64,000 bases of DNA from Peribacillus asahii. Its GTDB lineage: Bacteria; Bacillota; Bacilli; Bacillales; DSM-1321. The position numbers and the translations under genes were made by a program. Positions 28,951 to 38,146 of this stretch are shown piece after piece (the first letter of the stretch is position 1; every line of letters starts with the position of its first letter). The stretch covers positions 248,001-312,000 of the forward strand of contig NZ_QWVS01000002.1 of assembly GCF_003570725.1 (NCBI RefSeq). The letters are read 5' to 3'. Below the pieces are notes generated by a model. It was not told where the DNA came from and ran no database searches. It worked only from the letters and a program-made list of their open reading frames with translations.

Positions 28951-29999
28951 AATTCATCACCCGCTTTCGCTAATACAAGCCGAATTTGAAAAAAGCTAAT
29001 AGCTTCATCTGCTAACGATTGCCTAATAGCCTTTAGCTGTTTTGTTTGAAGCTTCTTCATTACCTGCCGTATTTTCTCTTCCACAGCACTTGTCACATAT
29101 TTATCAATCGGAAATTGTTTATCGACTAATACAATTTCAACGAGATGGTCTTCAATCGTATTAACCTTTAAACGCCGAATGTCCGCAATTTCAGTTAGCG
29201 TTCGACCTGCTTGAATAAACTGTAGCGTTGTTTGTGTGGACTGCGTTAAACGGGACTGTTGTAAATCCCTTATAAGAGAAGATAAAAGGCGATATTGCGT
29301 AAATGTTTTCTCTATTTCAGCAAGCATCCAGTGCAGGGATTCTAGAAACACATAACGCACATACCACTCATCAAGCTGCATCGTTTTTGAAATTTGGTCA
29401 AAAGTCTGTCCTACTCGATTTATACCTGTTAATTTTCTAACAAAGATCGTTTGATGCCTATCACTTTGTCGCTCCAATAAATCGGTTAACTCTTCATACA
29501 AATGCTGGGCCATCAACTCTCGATTTTGACGATTCTGTTGTAAAAATTGTTTTATGGATTGTTGAATTTTAGTATTGCGCTGAATCGGATAAAACTTGGT
29601 TTCATTGTGAACAATATGGGAGAGCGTTTGAATTAACAAATTCAATCTGCCCCAAAAAACAGGAGCCACATTTTGATACTTCCATCCATTTAATCGAGTT
29701 GGGATTGGCTCACATTGAGCAAGCTCTTCCTCTCCACTTTGTGTAATAATAAAAACATCTGAGTTTTGCTTAGCTGTAATCCAATCATGTTCAACAAGAT
29801 TTTGGATAGTATCAACCAGCTGTTTTCGAGTAAAGTGAGGAATGGTTCCAAAAACATTAGTCAAACGAAATAAATGAGCATCTTGAATAGTTTGTGACGA
29901 TTTTTTTCCTTGCAACATATGGTAAATGGCATAAATGGATCGCTCACCTTGAAATTTTTTGATTGTATGGAGGATGATAACCTGCAAATAATTTGCCAA
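28947..29999 (-). CDS. ypbB: YpbB, helix-turn-helix protein next to the RecQ-like helicase
   Basis: 350-aa, mostly helical protein. The C-terminal third contains a segment typical of a helix-turn-helix (GRTLTEIADIRRLKVNTIEDHL, about 263-284), similar to the HTH_40 domain found in RecQ-associated proteins. The N-terminal part has no recognised catalytic motif. It is first in the chain ypbB-recS-ypbD-ypbE and overlaps recS by 4 bases, so a role with that helicase is likely but inferred. Confidence 0.82.
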   Translation of the reverse strand: MANYLQVIILHTIKKFQGERSIYAIYHMLQGKKSSQTIQDAHLFRLTNVFGTIPHFTRKQLVDTIQNLVEHDWITAKQNSDVFIITQSGEEELAQCEPIPTRLNGWKYQNVAPVFWGRLNLLIQTLSHIVHNETKFYPIQRNTKIQQSIKQFLQQNRQNRELMAQHLYEELTDLLERQSDRHQTIFVRKLTGINRVGQTFDQISKTMQLDEWYVRYVFLESLHWMLAEIEKTFTQYRLLSSLIRDLQQSRLTQSTQTTLQFIQAGRTLTEIADIRRLKVNTIEDHLVEIVLVDKQFPIDKYVTSAVEEKIRQVMKKLQTKQLKAIRQSLADEAISFFQIRLVLAKAGDEL

Positions 30000-30083
30000 A
30001 TGTACTCACATCCTTTGTTTTCCTAATGGTTCTTTCATTGTAACAAAGATGGAGATAAAGTGTATTTCTAATCCTCAAAATAA

Positions 30084-30096
30084 GACAAATTTTGTC
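30084..30096. promoter_or_regulatory. Small dyad between ypbB and fer
   Basis: GACAAA and TTTGTC separated by one base form a 13-base dyad 85 bases before ypbB. It could be an operator or chance in AT-rich DNA. Confidence 0.25.
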
Positions 30097-30180
30097 CTTT
30101 TTTAACAATATAAAAAATACATGATATTTCATTTGTTGGTTATTCGTATACTATGAGGAATTTTTTAGCTAGATTTCCTA

Positions 30181-30209
30181 TTGAAAAATGCGGAATTCAG
30201 CCGTACAAT
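30181..30209 (+). promoter_or_regulatory. Sigma-A promoter of fer
   Basis: TTGAAA (30181-30186), 17-base spacer, TACAAT (30204-30209), ideal spacing. The leader to fer is about 60 bases. Confidence 0.75.
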
Positions 30210-30240
30210 AGGAATAAGGTGAAACTATGTGAATAAATAA

Positions 30241-30525
<285 letters not shown>

Positions 30526-30532
30526 ATGAACA

Positions 30533-30564
30533 GGCCATTTCCTTACACAGAAATGGCTTTTTTT
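30533..30564 (+). terminator. Terminator after fer
   Basis: GCCATTTC (30534-30541) pairs with GAAATGGC (30550-30557), followed by T7. Confidence 0.95.
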
Positions 30565-30666
30565 AGCTTTTCTAATCGAACGATTCGAGATTCACTTCAT
30601 ACAAAACTATCGTTTCCATCCATCTTCTAGCATATCCTTATCCCATATTATTTAGTCAAATTAGAC

Positions 30667-30699
30667 AAAAAAATCGAACGGTAAACGTTCGATTTTTTT
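30667..30699 (-). terminator. Terminator after ribU
   Basis: ATCGAACG and CGTTCGAT with a 5-base loop, flanked by A-run and T-run on both sides, so potentially bidirectional. Just past the ribU stop. Confidence 0.9.
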
Positions 30700-30701
30700 C
30701 T

Positions 30702-31274
30702 TCATATATTTTTATATAAGGCTTGTTTACTAAGCCATGTTTGCATTTTAGCAAAAATCAACATAAACACAACTGTAATCAATATACCTTTTATAAGGTT
30801 AAATGGCAAAATAGCAGTCGTGACAAATGTTCGAGCCTCTGGACCAGACATCGCCTCTGCTCCTAAGAAAAATGTATAGGCAGGTAAGAAGATATAATAA
30901 TTTAAAACACTCATCAACACAGCCATTGAAATCGTTCCAGCAAATAACCCAAAAGTCATTCCTCTTACAGAACGAATTTTTTTATATACATAGTAGGTTG
31001 GTAAAACAAATAAAATCCCTGCTGTAAAGTTCGCAATATGTCCGACTGGAATCGCTGTTAAACTCCCTGTCATAATTGCATCCAACAAATTTTTAACAAA
31101 CTCTACTAGTATTCCTGCTCCAGGACCAAAGATTATCGCAGCAATTAAAGCGGGAATATCACTAAAATCCACATTCAAAAAAACTGGGAACCCCGGAAAC
31201 GGAAAGTTCAGGAGCATCAAAACATAAGAGATGCTCGTAAGCATTGCTAAAGTCACTAACTTTTGTACCTTCAT
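30702..31274 (-). CDS. ribU: Riboflavin transporter RibU (ECF S component)
   Basis: Membrane substrate-binding subunit that imports riboflavin with the ECF module. It is 190 aa with about five or six helices. The N-terminus MKVQKLVTLAML and the motifs MLLNFPFPGFPVFLNVDFSDIPAL, GPGAGILVEFVKN and LPFNLIKG match RibU (YpaA). I choose ATG 31274, 6 bases after AAGGAG, over ATG 31277. An FMN riboswitch upstream supports the assignment independently. Confidence 0.95.
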   Translation of the reverse strand: MKVQKLVTLAMLTSISYVLMLLNFPFPGFPVFLNVDFSDIPALIAAIIFGPGAGILVEFVKNLLDAIMTGSLTAIPVGHIANFTAGILFVLPTYYVYKKIRSVRGMTFGLFAGTISMAVLMSVLNYYIFLPAYTFFLGAEAMSGPEARTFVTTAILPFNLIKGILITVVFMLIFAKMQTWLSKQALYKNI

Positions 31275-31352
31275 CATTCTCTCTCCTTCTTTTTCTGATC
31301 TACTCCGAAAAAGAGGATAAGTTCTGTTAAACGGTTTGTGTCCAATAAAAAT

Positions 31353-31393
31353 CCCCTTTAATTCCGATGAAATTAAAGGGAGAAATTAAAGGG
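31353..31393 (-). terminator. Riboswitch expression platform with duplicated arm
   Basis: On the minus strand CCCTTTAATTTC occurs twice in tandem (31380-31392 region), followed by GGAATTAAAGGGG and GATTTTT. The second copy with the GG arm forms the terminator (31353-31380); the first copy can compete for the same arm. Confidence 0.75.
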
Positions 31394-31449
31394 TTTGACA
31401 AACACACGCTCAATATATCATTTTTTGAACGTCTACAAGAACCTCCATC

Positions 31450-31578
31450 TTCTCCCATCCAGACTATACTGTCGGCTTTGGAATCTCACCAAATCCTGCC
31501 TTAACCAAGGCTCGCGGGCTGAGAAGGAATCTCCTTCATCACCGCCGGTGGGGAATTGCACCCCGCCCCGAAGATAGA
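31450..31578 (-). ncRNA. FMN riboswitch (RFN element)
   Basis: Read on the minus strand the element opens with ATCTTCGGGGC, continues GGGTGCAATTCCC, CCGGCGGTGA, AGCCCGCGAGCC, and closes with GGTGAGATTCC, GCCGACAGT and GGATGGGAGAAGAT. These are the conserved blocks of the RFN aptamer. It binds FMN and turns off ribU downstream. Two TATAAT candidates on the minus strand (31590-31595, 31605-31610) lie just upstream of it. Confidence 0.95.
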
Positions 31579-31869
31579 TCTATAAAATTATTATACTACT
31601 ATGTATTATATCTGTTTTTTCTTTATTTGAATAGCTTTTTTCTAAAATTAACCAGATTAAAAAATTTCCCTTACCTATCAGAAAAGAATAAGCCCTCTCT
31701 CTCATTATAATAAAAATACAATATTTAACAAACACATATTATTCGTTTATATAAAATAGCAGCGCAAATAAAATGTTTATTACATAAAAAACACCCCTAA
31801 AACACGTATAATTATATATATTCCATTACATTTATTCGTTTCTACACCCCTTGCTTAACTTCCATAAAA
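31579..31869. other. Divergent promoter region between ribU and serA
   Basis: Very AT-rich. It holds the ribU promoter candidates beside the riboswitch. No ORF and no hairpin of note. Confidence 0.5.
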
Positions 31870-31898
31870 TTGACAGTTATCCACTCTAATTGTAAAAT
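31870..31898 (+). promoter_or_regulatory. Sigma-A promoter of serA
   Basis: Consensus TTGACA (31870-31875), 17-base spacer, TAAAAT (31893-31898). The leader to serA is about 40 bases, too short for a riboswitch or T-box. Confidence 0.8.
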
Positions 31899-31942
31899 TA
31901 ACTGAAATTTAAGATAATTTTTTCTAGGAAGGTGTTCATGAC

Positions 31943-33520
31943 GTGTATCGCATTTTAGTAGCAGATGCCATCAAACCTGAAGGATTAAGCCCTCTATTAG
32001 AAGCAACCCACATTGAACTTATTCAAAAAACCGTCGATGAAGCAGAAAAGCAGCTTGACCAAATTGATGCAATTTTAGTTCGAAGTGCAACAAAAGTAAC
32101 CGAAGAATTAATGGAACGCATGCCGCAATTAAAGATTATTGCACGTGCAGGAGTTGGTGTTGATAACATCGACATTCCAGCCGCAACCAAACGGGGAATT
32201 GTTGTTGTAAATGCTCCAGATGGAAATACCATTTCTACATGTGAGCATACATTTGCGATGATGTCTTCCCTTGTCCGTCACATCCCACAAGCATTTACTT
32301 CTTTAAAGGCTGGAGAATGGAGACGTTCTTCTTTCACAGGTATTGAACTCCGCGGAAAAACACTTGGTATTGTTGGATTCGGTCGTATCGGTGGAGAACT
32401 CGCAAAGCGTGCAAAAGCATTCGGAATGGAAGTTGTTGTATTTGATCCATTCTTAACAACTGACCGTGCTAAGAAAATGGCCGTTACTGTCCTACCGTTA
32501 GCAGAACTATTACCCAAAGCCGATATTATTACGGTGCATACCCCTCTAACAAATGAAACAAGAGGTTTAATCAATAAGGAAAACTTAAAAACTTGTAAAA
32601 AAGGCGTATATTTCTTAAATTGCGCTCGTGGTGGAATCATCGATGAAGATGATTTATATGAAGCAATTATCGAAGGACAAGTAGCCGGAGCAGCACTTGA
32701 CGTCTTCGTTGAAGAGCCTCCGCATGGCCACAAATTATTAGAGCTTGATCAAGTGATTGCAACACCTCATTTAGGTGCTTCAACAAAAGAAGCTCAATTA
32801 AATGTCGCGGTTCAAGTCGCGCAAGAAGTTCTGACTTATCTGAATGGAAATCCTGTTTCTAATTCTATTAACTTACCCGCTATTTCTAAAGAAGTATTTG
32901 ATAAAGTTCAACCGTTCTATCAACTTGTACAACATATAGGTATGATTGCTTCTCAACTCATCAAAGAGGGCATCCAAGAAATTTCAGTAACGTATGCTGG
33001 TGAATCTTTAGATTTCGATACTTCTATCTTAACTAAGAGCTTACTTTCTGGATTCTTCAAAACAAGAATTGATTTACCGGTCAATGAAGTAAATGCACTA
33101 TTAGTTGCAAAAGAACGCGGTATCACAATAGGTGAAAAAATCGCTGCAGATACGTTAGGCTACGCAAATCTCATTAGTCTCAAAGTAAAAAGCGAAAAAC
33201 GCGAGTTAACAATTAGCGGAACCTATATTGAAAATTACGGCTCTCGTATTGTCAGCCTAAATGGCTTTAAAATTGACTTTGAGCCCGAAGGAAATATGCT
33301 TTATATTCAACACACAGATAAACCAGGTGTTATCGGAAATGTCGGAAAAGTTCTCGGAGATCAAGGGGTTAATATCGCAACGATGCAAGTCGGTCGTAAA
33401 CAAGCTGGCGGCGATGCAATTATGGTTCTTACATTCGACAAATCATTAGATCCGGAAACAAAAAAAATGGTGGAAAAGATTGCAGGTATTACGCTTGTAG
33501 AAAATATGTCTCTATTTTAA
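31943..33520 (+). CDS. serA: D-3-phosphoglycerate dehydrogenase
   Basis: Oxidises 3-phosphoglycerate, the first step of serine synthesis. It is 525 aa, the long form: substrate-binding and NAD domains ([16 protein letters not shown], about 146-161), catalytic Arg, Glu and His in [18 protein letters not shown] and ATPHLGAST, an intervening domain, and a C-terminal ACT domain (about 450-525, [18 protein letters not shown]) likely for serine feedback. The start is GTG 31943 with AGGAAGGTG upstream. One of the few plus-strand genes. Confidence 0.96.
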   Translation: MYRILVADAIKPEGLSPLLEATHIELIQKTVDEAEKQLDQIDAILVRSATKVTEELMERMPQLKIIARAGVGVDNIDIPAATKRGIVVVNAPDGNTISTCEHTFAMMSSLVRHIPQAFTSLKAGEWRRSSFTGIELRGKTLGIVGFGRIGGELAKRAKAFGMEVVVFDPFLTTDRAKKMAVTVLPLAELLPKADIITVHTPLTNETRGLINKENLKTCKKGVYFLNCARGGIIDEDDLYEAIIEGQVAGAALDVFVEEPPHGHKLLELDQVIATPHLGASTKEAQLNVAVQVAQEVLTYLNGNPVSNSINLPAISKEVFDKVQPFYQLVQHIGMIASQLIKEGIQEISVTYAGESLDFDTSILTKSLLSGFFKTRIDLPVNEVNALLVAKERGITIGEKIAADTLGYANLISLKVKSEKRELTISGTYIENYGSRIVSLNGFKIDFEPEGNMLYIQHTDKPGVIGNVGKVLGDQGVNIATMQVGRKQAGGDAIMVLTFDKSLDPETKKMVEKIAGITLVENMSLF

Positions 33521-33527
33521 TGAATTA

Positions 33528-33562
33528 GTTAAACAATATTGTTACTATACGATTTTTGGCTC
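33528..33562 (+). repeat. AAACAATATTGTT / ACGATTTTTGGCTC repeat, copy 1
   Basis: Begins GTTAAACAATATTGTT (33528-33543) and continues ACGATTTTTGGCTC. The first 15 bases and the ACGATTT block recur at 59866. It runs into the inverted repeat at 33553. Confidence 0.5.
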
Positions 33563-33601
33563 ATTTAGAGCGAGCACAGCCTCACACAAATGAGCCAAAA
33601 A
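33553..33601. repeat. 14-bp inverted repeat after serA
   Basis: TTTTTGGCTCATTT (33553-33566) and its exact reverse complement (33588-33601), with a 21-base loop. It lies 32 bases past serA but has no T-run, so it is not a standard terminator. GATTTTTGGCTC also occurs at 33971 at the head of repeat copy B. Confidence 0.6.
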
Positions 33602-33647
33602 CGTATGACCTAATACTATGATTCAATATAACCTTTCCACTAAAAAC

Positions 33648-33836
33648 TTATCCTATATGCTTTTCGATATCGTATGTACAATCAACATATACAATTGTCG
33701 TTCCACCCTCCTTCTCCCACAACCGATTCAATTCATTACTTGATGCCTGTCCTAATTTGCCTGTAATAAATAGCAGCATTACACAAGCCCCAATAATCAT
33801 AACAATTAAAAAACGTATACTATACTCCCGCAGCAT
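33648..33836 (-). CDS. Small single-pass membrane protein, unknown
   Basis: 62-aa protein with one predicted helix (about 8-25: RFLIVMIIGACVMLLFI) and a short polar tail containing a single Cys. AGGAGG lies 8 bases before ATG 33836, which is strong support that it is translated. I do not recognise the family. It sits between serA and resE, where B. subtilis has sigX-rsiX. No terminator was seen after it. Confidence 0.65.
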   Translation of the reverse strand: MLREYSIRFLIVMIIGACVMLLFITGKLGQASSNELNRLWEKEGGTTIVYVDCTYDIEKHIG

Positions 33837-34167
33837 CCATCATTCCTCCTAAGCATTCTACTTGCTTAAAGTATGACAATAATCGCCCCTTTAGAACATT
33901 TTCTTATGATTAAATGAATACTATTTAGCTAACGTATCTTGTAGCGAAGGTTCTGTTACATAACGTTTTTGATTTTTGGCTCGTTCTATAAAGCGAAACT
34001 TCCATCAGCGGGGTCCTACTGCCCGTTAAGTGCGGGATAAAGTAACAAGATTCATAAACAAACATAGCCTTAGCGAAAAAATAGCTCCCCTACCCTCCTT
34101 TCTATCATAAACTGCCACAAAAAAAGACAAGGAGTGCATGAAACCAGCTGCCCTCCTTGCCTTTTTG
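33837..34167. other. Intergenic region between resE and the small membrane gene
   Basis: Contains repeat copy B (33970-34041). A 64-codon minus-strand ORF at 34026-34220 overlaps the resE end and has no support. A short hairpin, AAGGAGTGCATG region with CTCCTTGCC (34128-34162), may end resDE transcription. Confidence 0.5.
33990..34041 (+). repeat. Interspersed intergenic repeat, copy B
   Basis: AAAGCGAAACTTCCATCAG, then TACTGCCCGTTAAGTGCGGG and ATAAAG. Preceded by GATTTTTGGCTCGTTC (33971-33986). CCCG and CGGG can pair, and CATCAG lies in a second small stem, so the repeat may fold. Confidence 0.8.
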
Positions 34168-35952
34168 TTACTTACTTTTTTGACGCATTGGTAACACAAA
34201 ACTAAACATCGTTCCTTCATTTAACCTACTATTAACCGACATATACCCTTCGTGTGCATCAATAATATTTTTAGCAATTGAAAGGCCTAGTCCTGTTCCA
34301 GAACGTCCTCTTGTTCGTGCTTTATCAGCTTTATAAAAGCGTTCAAACACAAATGGCAAATCCTCTTCAGGAATACCAGAACCTGTGTCCTTTACATAAA
34401 TAATCAAACCGCCTCGATCACTCTTTCTTTGACCGACTTCAACACTTCCACCTTTCAAAGTATGACGAATCGCATTATCGATTAAATTCGTTAAAACTTG
34501 CTCGATGCGATCTGGATCGAAATCCCATTCTATTTTAGTATCTTCTAAATCAACTGATAGCTTAATGTCTTTTTCTTTAGCAATAACTTGAAACTTGCTT
34601 GTAATTCTCGTTAAATATGACATTAATTCCACTTGCTCATATCTTAAGCGCATATTTCCCGATTCTAACCTTGCTAGGTCTAGTAAATCATTCACTAACC
34701 GTCCCATTCTTAACGATTCATCATAAATAATACGAGACATTTCTTTCTTATCTTCTTCATTTCCAGCAATATCATCTACAAGCGCTTCACTATAGCCTTG
34801 CAGCATCGAAATTGGAGTTCTTAATTCATGGGATACGTTCGCAATGAAATCTGTACGCAGTTTATCCATACGTCTCTCATCGGTGATATCCCGAATCACA
34901 GCAACAGCCCCTCGAATCGTTCCATCATTACTATATAAAGGACTCACAATCAGCCCCCAATGATGCCCTTGTAATGTAATTTCACCAATTTGCTCTTTTC
35001 CTTGACGCTCTGATTCATCAAATAAATTCATCAAAACTTGCGGTACATTCTTGCTTCCTTCAGGAGAAAAACCTTTTTCAAAATATACTCCTTGTAAAAA
35101 ACGCTCAGCCGGAGGATTTACTTCTAAAATGGTACCATTTTTACTAAAGGTGATGACTCCATCCGCCATACTGCTTAGAATGCTCGCTAAATGCTCCTTT
35201 TCTTCGCTCAAAGCCGTCATATTGTACTTCAGCTGTTTTGCCATTTGGCTAAAAGCAATCGCTAGTTCGCCAATTTCATCTTGTGTAAGAACAGGTATTT
35301 TTGTATCAAACTTTCCGCGAGCAACAGCAAGTGCCGCTTCTCTCATTTTTCTAAGTGGCGCATTGATTCTTGTAGATAAAAAAAAAGCAAAAATCGTTGT
35401 CAAAATAATGGCAACACCAGCTGCTAATAAAATAAAACGAGTCGTTGACTGAATGGCCTCTTCCATCGACTCAAGAGATTGAACTAAAAAGACTTCATCT
35501 CTTTCACCATTTAACTCAAGAGGAATTCCAACGACAATGGCCGAAACTTTTTCTTCATCCTTACTACTAGCAGGCAGCAGCATTTCTTTTTTAACAATCT
35601 TTTCATCAGTAAACACTTTTAATAAATCCCTATCTTCTTTAAGAAACTGGGGTGTAATTTGATTATTCACATCACGTAATGATGAAAAAACAATTTCCTC
35701 ATCATGTAAAACAAGCATTTTTGTTTCATCCCCTATTAATTCTGAGGAAATTTGTAATACATCAATAGCATTGGAATGATCATTCGTAACAGAGACAATT
35801 TGTTTTGCTACCTTCGTCAAATCATTCTCTACGGTTTCAATTTGGAAGTTCTCAAAAAATTCTACCAATAAAACCGTTAACACCAATAAAACAAAACATA
35901 CTAATAATAAAATCGTTCCCCATAGTTTCCCGACTACACTACGCCAGAACAT
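34168..35952 (-). CDS. resE: Sensor histidine kinase ResE
   Basis: Membrane kinase of the ResDE two-component system for respiration and oxygen limitation. It is 594 aa: two membrane helices (about 8-30 and 169-190) flanking an extracytoplasmic domain, HAMP (about 190-242), PAS (about 255-350), HisKA with NVSHELRTP (His near 375), and HATPase_c with NLIDNAIRHT, DTGSGIPEED and GTGLGLSIAKNI. The start overlaps the resD stop by one base, so the two are translationally coupled. Confidence 0.95.
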   Translation of the reverse strand: MFWRSVVGKLWGTILLLVCFVLLVLTVLLVEFFENFQIETVENDLTKVAKQIVSVTNDHSNAIDVLQISSELIGDETKMLVLHDEEIVFSSLRDVNNQITPQFLKEDRDLLKVFTDEKIVKKEMLLPASSKDEEKVSAIVVGIPLELNGERDEVFLVQSLESMEEAIQSTTRFILLAAGVAIILTTIFAFFLSTRINAPLRKMREAALAVARGKFDTKIPVLTQDEIGELAIAFSQMAKQLKYNMTALSEEKEHLASILSSMADGVITFSKNGTILEVNPPAERFLQGVYFEKGFSPEGSKNVPQVLMNLFDESERQGKEQIGEITLQGHHWGLIVSPLYSNDGTIRGAVAVIRDITDERRMDKLRTDFIANVSHELRTPISMLQGYSEALVDDIAGNEEDKKEMSRIIYDESLRMGRLVNDLLDLARLESGNMRLRYEQVELMSYLTRITSKFQVIAKEKDIKLSVDLEDTKIEWDFDPDRIEQVLTNLIDNAIRHTLKGGSVEVGQRKSDRGGLIIYVKDTGSGIPEEDLPFVFERFYKADKARTRGRSGTGLGLSIAKNIIDAHEGYMSVNSRLNEGTMFSFVLPMRQKSK

Positions 35953-36668
35953 TAATCATTAATAACTTCAAACTTGTAGCCGACACCCCAAACGGTAACA
36001 ATCATTTTGGCGGCATTTTCAGAAATACGGTTTAATTTTTCACGCAACCGCTTTACATGTGTATCTACAGTTCGAAGATCTCCAAAAAATTCATAATGCC
36101 AAACTTCTTTTAGCAATTGTTCGCGATCAAACACTTTATCAGGGGATTTCGCTAGAAAATACAGCAATTCATATTCCTTCGGTGTTAACGAAACTTCTTT
36201 TCCATCAGCTAACACACGATGTGCATCATTGTCGATTGTTAAATGAGAAAAAACAATCACGTCCTTCGCTGTCGTTTCTGCCTGAATATAATTCGCACTT
36301 GCTGAACGACGTAACAGCGCTTTCACACGAAGAACAACCTCACGAGGGCTAAATGGCTTCACGATATAATCATCCGTTCCCACCTCAAAGCCTTGTACTC
36401 GGTTAACCTCTTCGCCTTTAGCAGTCAACATAATAATAGGCGTTGCCTTCTTCTCCCTTAATTCACGACAAACCTCGATTCCATCTTTCCCAGGCATCAT
36501 TATATCTAATAAGATTAAATTATAGTCATTTTCTAGTGCTTTTGTTAAGGCAGTATCGCCATTCTCAGCTTCATCAATTATGTATTCTTCTCTTTCTAAA
36601 TACATTTTCAATAATCGGCGGATTCTTTCTTCATCATCCACCACAAGAATTTTAACAGAATTATCCAT
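35952..36668 (-). CDS. resD: Response regulator ResD
   Basis: OmpR/PhoB-type transcription factor partner of ResE, activating aerobic and anaerobic respiration genes such as resA and ctaA in Bacillus. It is 238 aa: receiver domain with the phosphorylated Asp in LILLDIMMPGKDG (about D57) and a winged-helix DNA-binding domain with LTPKEYELLYFLA and RTVDTHVKRLREKL. It lies downstream of resABC in order but a strong terminator separates them, so resDE has its own promoter too. Confidence 0.96.
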   Translation of the reverse strand: MDNSVKILVVDDEERIRRLLKMYLEREEYIIDEAENGDTALTKALENDYNLILLDIMMPGKDGIEVCRELREKKATPIIMLTAKGEEVNRVQGFEVGTDDYIVKPFSPREVVLRVKALLRRSASANYIQAETTAKDVIVFSHLTIDNDAHRVLADGKEVSLTPKEYELLYFLAKSPDKVFDREQLLKEVWHYEFFGDLRTVDTHVKRLREKLNRISENAAKMIVTVWGVGYKFEVIND

Positions 36669-36896
36669 TTCACAACCAACCTCCTTACTCTTTATTCTAC
36701 AAAATCAATACTATTATTTCTAATTTTTTTTCAAAAGAAACCACCTAAAAACAGGTAAATCATACGATTCCGTTAAATATTTCACCATTTTGCCACAACT
36801 GCTAAGAAAATAGCTTTGTTAAATAATCTCGTTCATTTTGTCCTACATACCAATGAAGCAAAAATCAATAGCATCGTATAATAGAGCCAAGAAAAC

Positions 36897-36939
36897 AAAA
36901 AGGGCTTTCATAGAAATTTCCTTTTCTATCGAAAGCCCT
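36897..36939 (-). terminator. Terminator between resC and resD
   Basis: AGGGCTTTC and GAAAGCCCT outer arms, with an inner ATAGAAA/TTTTCTAT pairing; on the minus strand CCCTTTTTG ends it. Located just past the resC stop. Confidence 0.9.
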
Positions 36940-36967
36940 CTATTTTTAATAATCTATCTTTCTTCAT

Positions 36968-38146
36968 TTAAGCATAAGAATGTAAGCCTGCAAGTACAAG
37001 ATTAACAGCGATTAAATTAAACATAATAATTCCAAAGCCAATCAAAGCTAACCAAGCAGATCGCTCTCCTTGCCACCCTCGTGATAAACGTAAGTGCAAG
37101 AATGCTGCATAAAATAGCCAAGTAATGAGTGCCCACACTTCTTTTGGATCCCATCCCCAAAAACGTGTCCAGGCTATTTGCGCCCAAATCATCGCAAAGA
37201 TTAAGGCACCAAGCGTAAAGATTGGAAATCCAATAAGAACGGAGCGATAACTAATTTCATCAATTAAATCTAAATTTACATTTTTCACAACGGGCTGAAT
37301 AAAAGCCGCCACCCGTTTTCGTACAATTAATCGGAATAGACCATATAAAATAAAACCTGCTCCAACAGACCAAACAACCGTGTTAAGCTTTTTAGCATTA
37401 ATAATGGCTGGTACTTCAATAAGTGGTTTCATCTGATTTTCATCAGCTAGTGTCCATTCATTCGGCCCGATTAGCGATGGAATATGATACTCTAACTCCG
37501 CTTCAGCTCCTTTTTTATCGACCCAAGTTATACTTTCCTTATACCCCGTCATCGCAAAGGTGGAGCTCACAATAACAAAGCCAATGGTACACATTAAAGC
37601 AAACATCACAACTTCTAACCAAAACGTACGCTTATTAGAGCGTGTTTGATCAACAGACTTTACTAAATAGATAATGGCTGCTACAAAACTAATGGCTAAT
37701 ACAGCTTGTCCTAATGCGGCTGTTGTGACATGAATATGCAGCCAATCGCTTTGAAGTGCTGGAATCAATGGCGAAATTTCTCTTGGAAACATACTTGCAT
37801 AGGCAATAATAACGATAGCAACTGGTAAAGCAAACAAACCAAGTGCTGGCGTTTTATAAATGAAATAAATCCATATAAACGCTCCTACTAGCATCATTCC
37901 AAAGAAGGTTGTAAATTCGAATAAGTTACTAACTGGAGCGTGCCCAGCTGCCACCCATCTCATAATAAAGTAGCCAATTTGAGTAACAAATCCGATAATC
38001 GTAATCGTAATGCCCAGTTTCGCCCATTTATTTTGTTTCTTCTCTTCTGCCCCTTTTTTATCTTGGATAGATCCTCCGAACAGAAAAGTAGCAATTAAAT
38101 ATAAAAAGAACGAGGCATATAGAAGATTTCCACTTAGCTCAGCCAC
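36968..38146 (-). CDS. resC: Cytochrome c biogenesis protein ResC
   Basis: Heme-handling membrane subunit of the system II cytochrome c synthase, with ResB moves heme across the membrane and ligates it to apocytochrome c. It is 392 aa with about eight helices. The tryptophan-rich heme motif [20 protein letters not shown] (about 326-345) and flanking His residues are clear. It overlaps the resB stop by 8 bases. Confidence 0.95.
   Translation of the reverse strand: MAELSGNLLYASFFLYLIATFLFGGSIQDKKGAEEKKQNKWAKLGITITIIGFVTQIGYFIMRWVAAGHAPVSNLFEFTTFFGMMLVGAFIWIYFIYKTPALGLFALPVAIVIIAYASMFPREISPLIPALQSDWLHIHVTTAALGQAVLAISFVAAIIYLVKSVDQTRSNKRTFWLEVVMFALMCTIGFVIVSSTFAMTGYKESITWVDKKGAEAELEYHIPSLIGPNEWTLADENQMKPLIEVPAIINAKKLNTVVWSVGAGFILYGLFRLIVRKRVAAFIQPVVKNVNLDLIDEISYRSVLIGFPIFTLGALIFAMIWAQIAWTRFWGWDPKEVWALITWLFYAAFLHLRLSRGWQGERSAWLALIGFGIIMFNLIAVNLVLAGLHSYA

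Noticed and set aside
29944-30132. Minus-strand 62-codon ORF overlapping the ypbB start
   Set aside because: AT-rich upstream region without a ribosome site; ypbB itself is clear.
31395-31577. Plus-strand 60-codon ORF
   Set aside because: It lies exactly over the FMN riboswitch, which is structured RNA from the other strand.
31899-31942. T-box or serine riboswitch before serA
   Set aside because: The leader is only about 40 bases and has no structure.
34026-34220. Minus-strand 64-codon ORF at the resE end
   Set aside because: No ribosome site; overlaps resE and repeat DNA.
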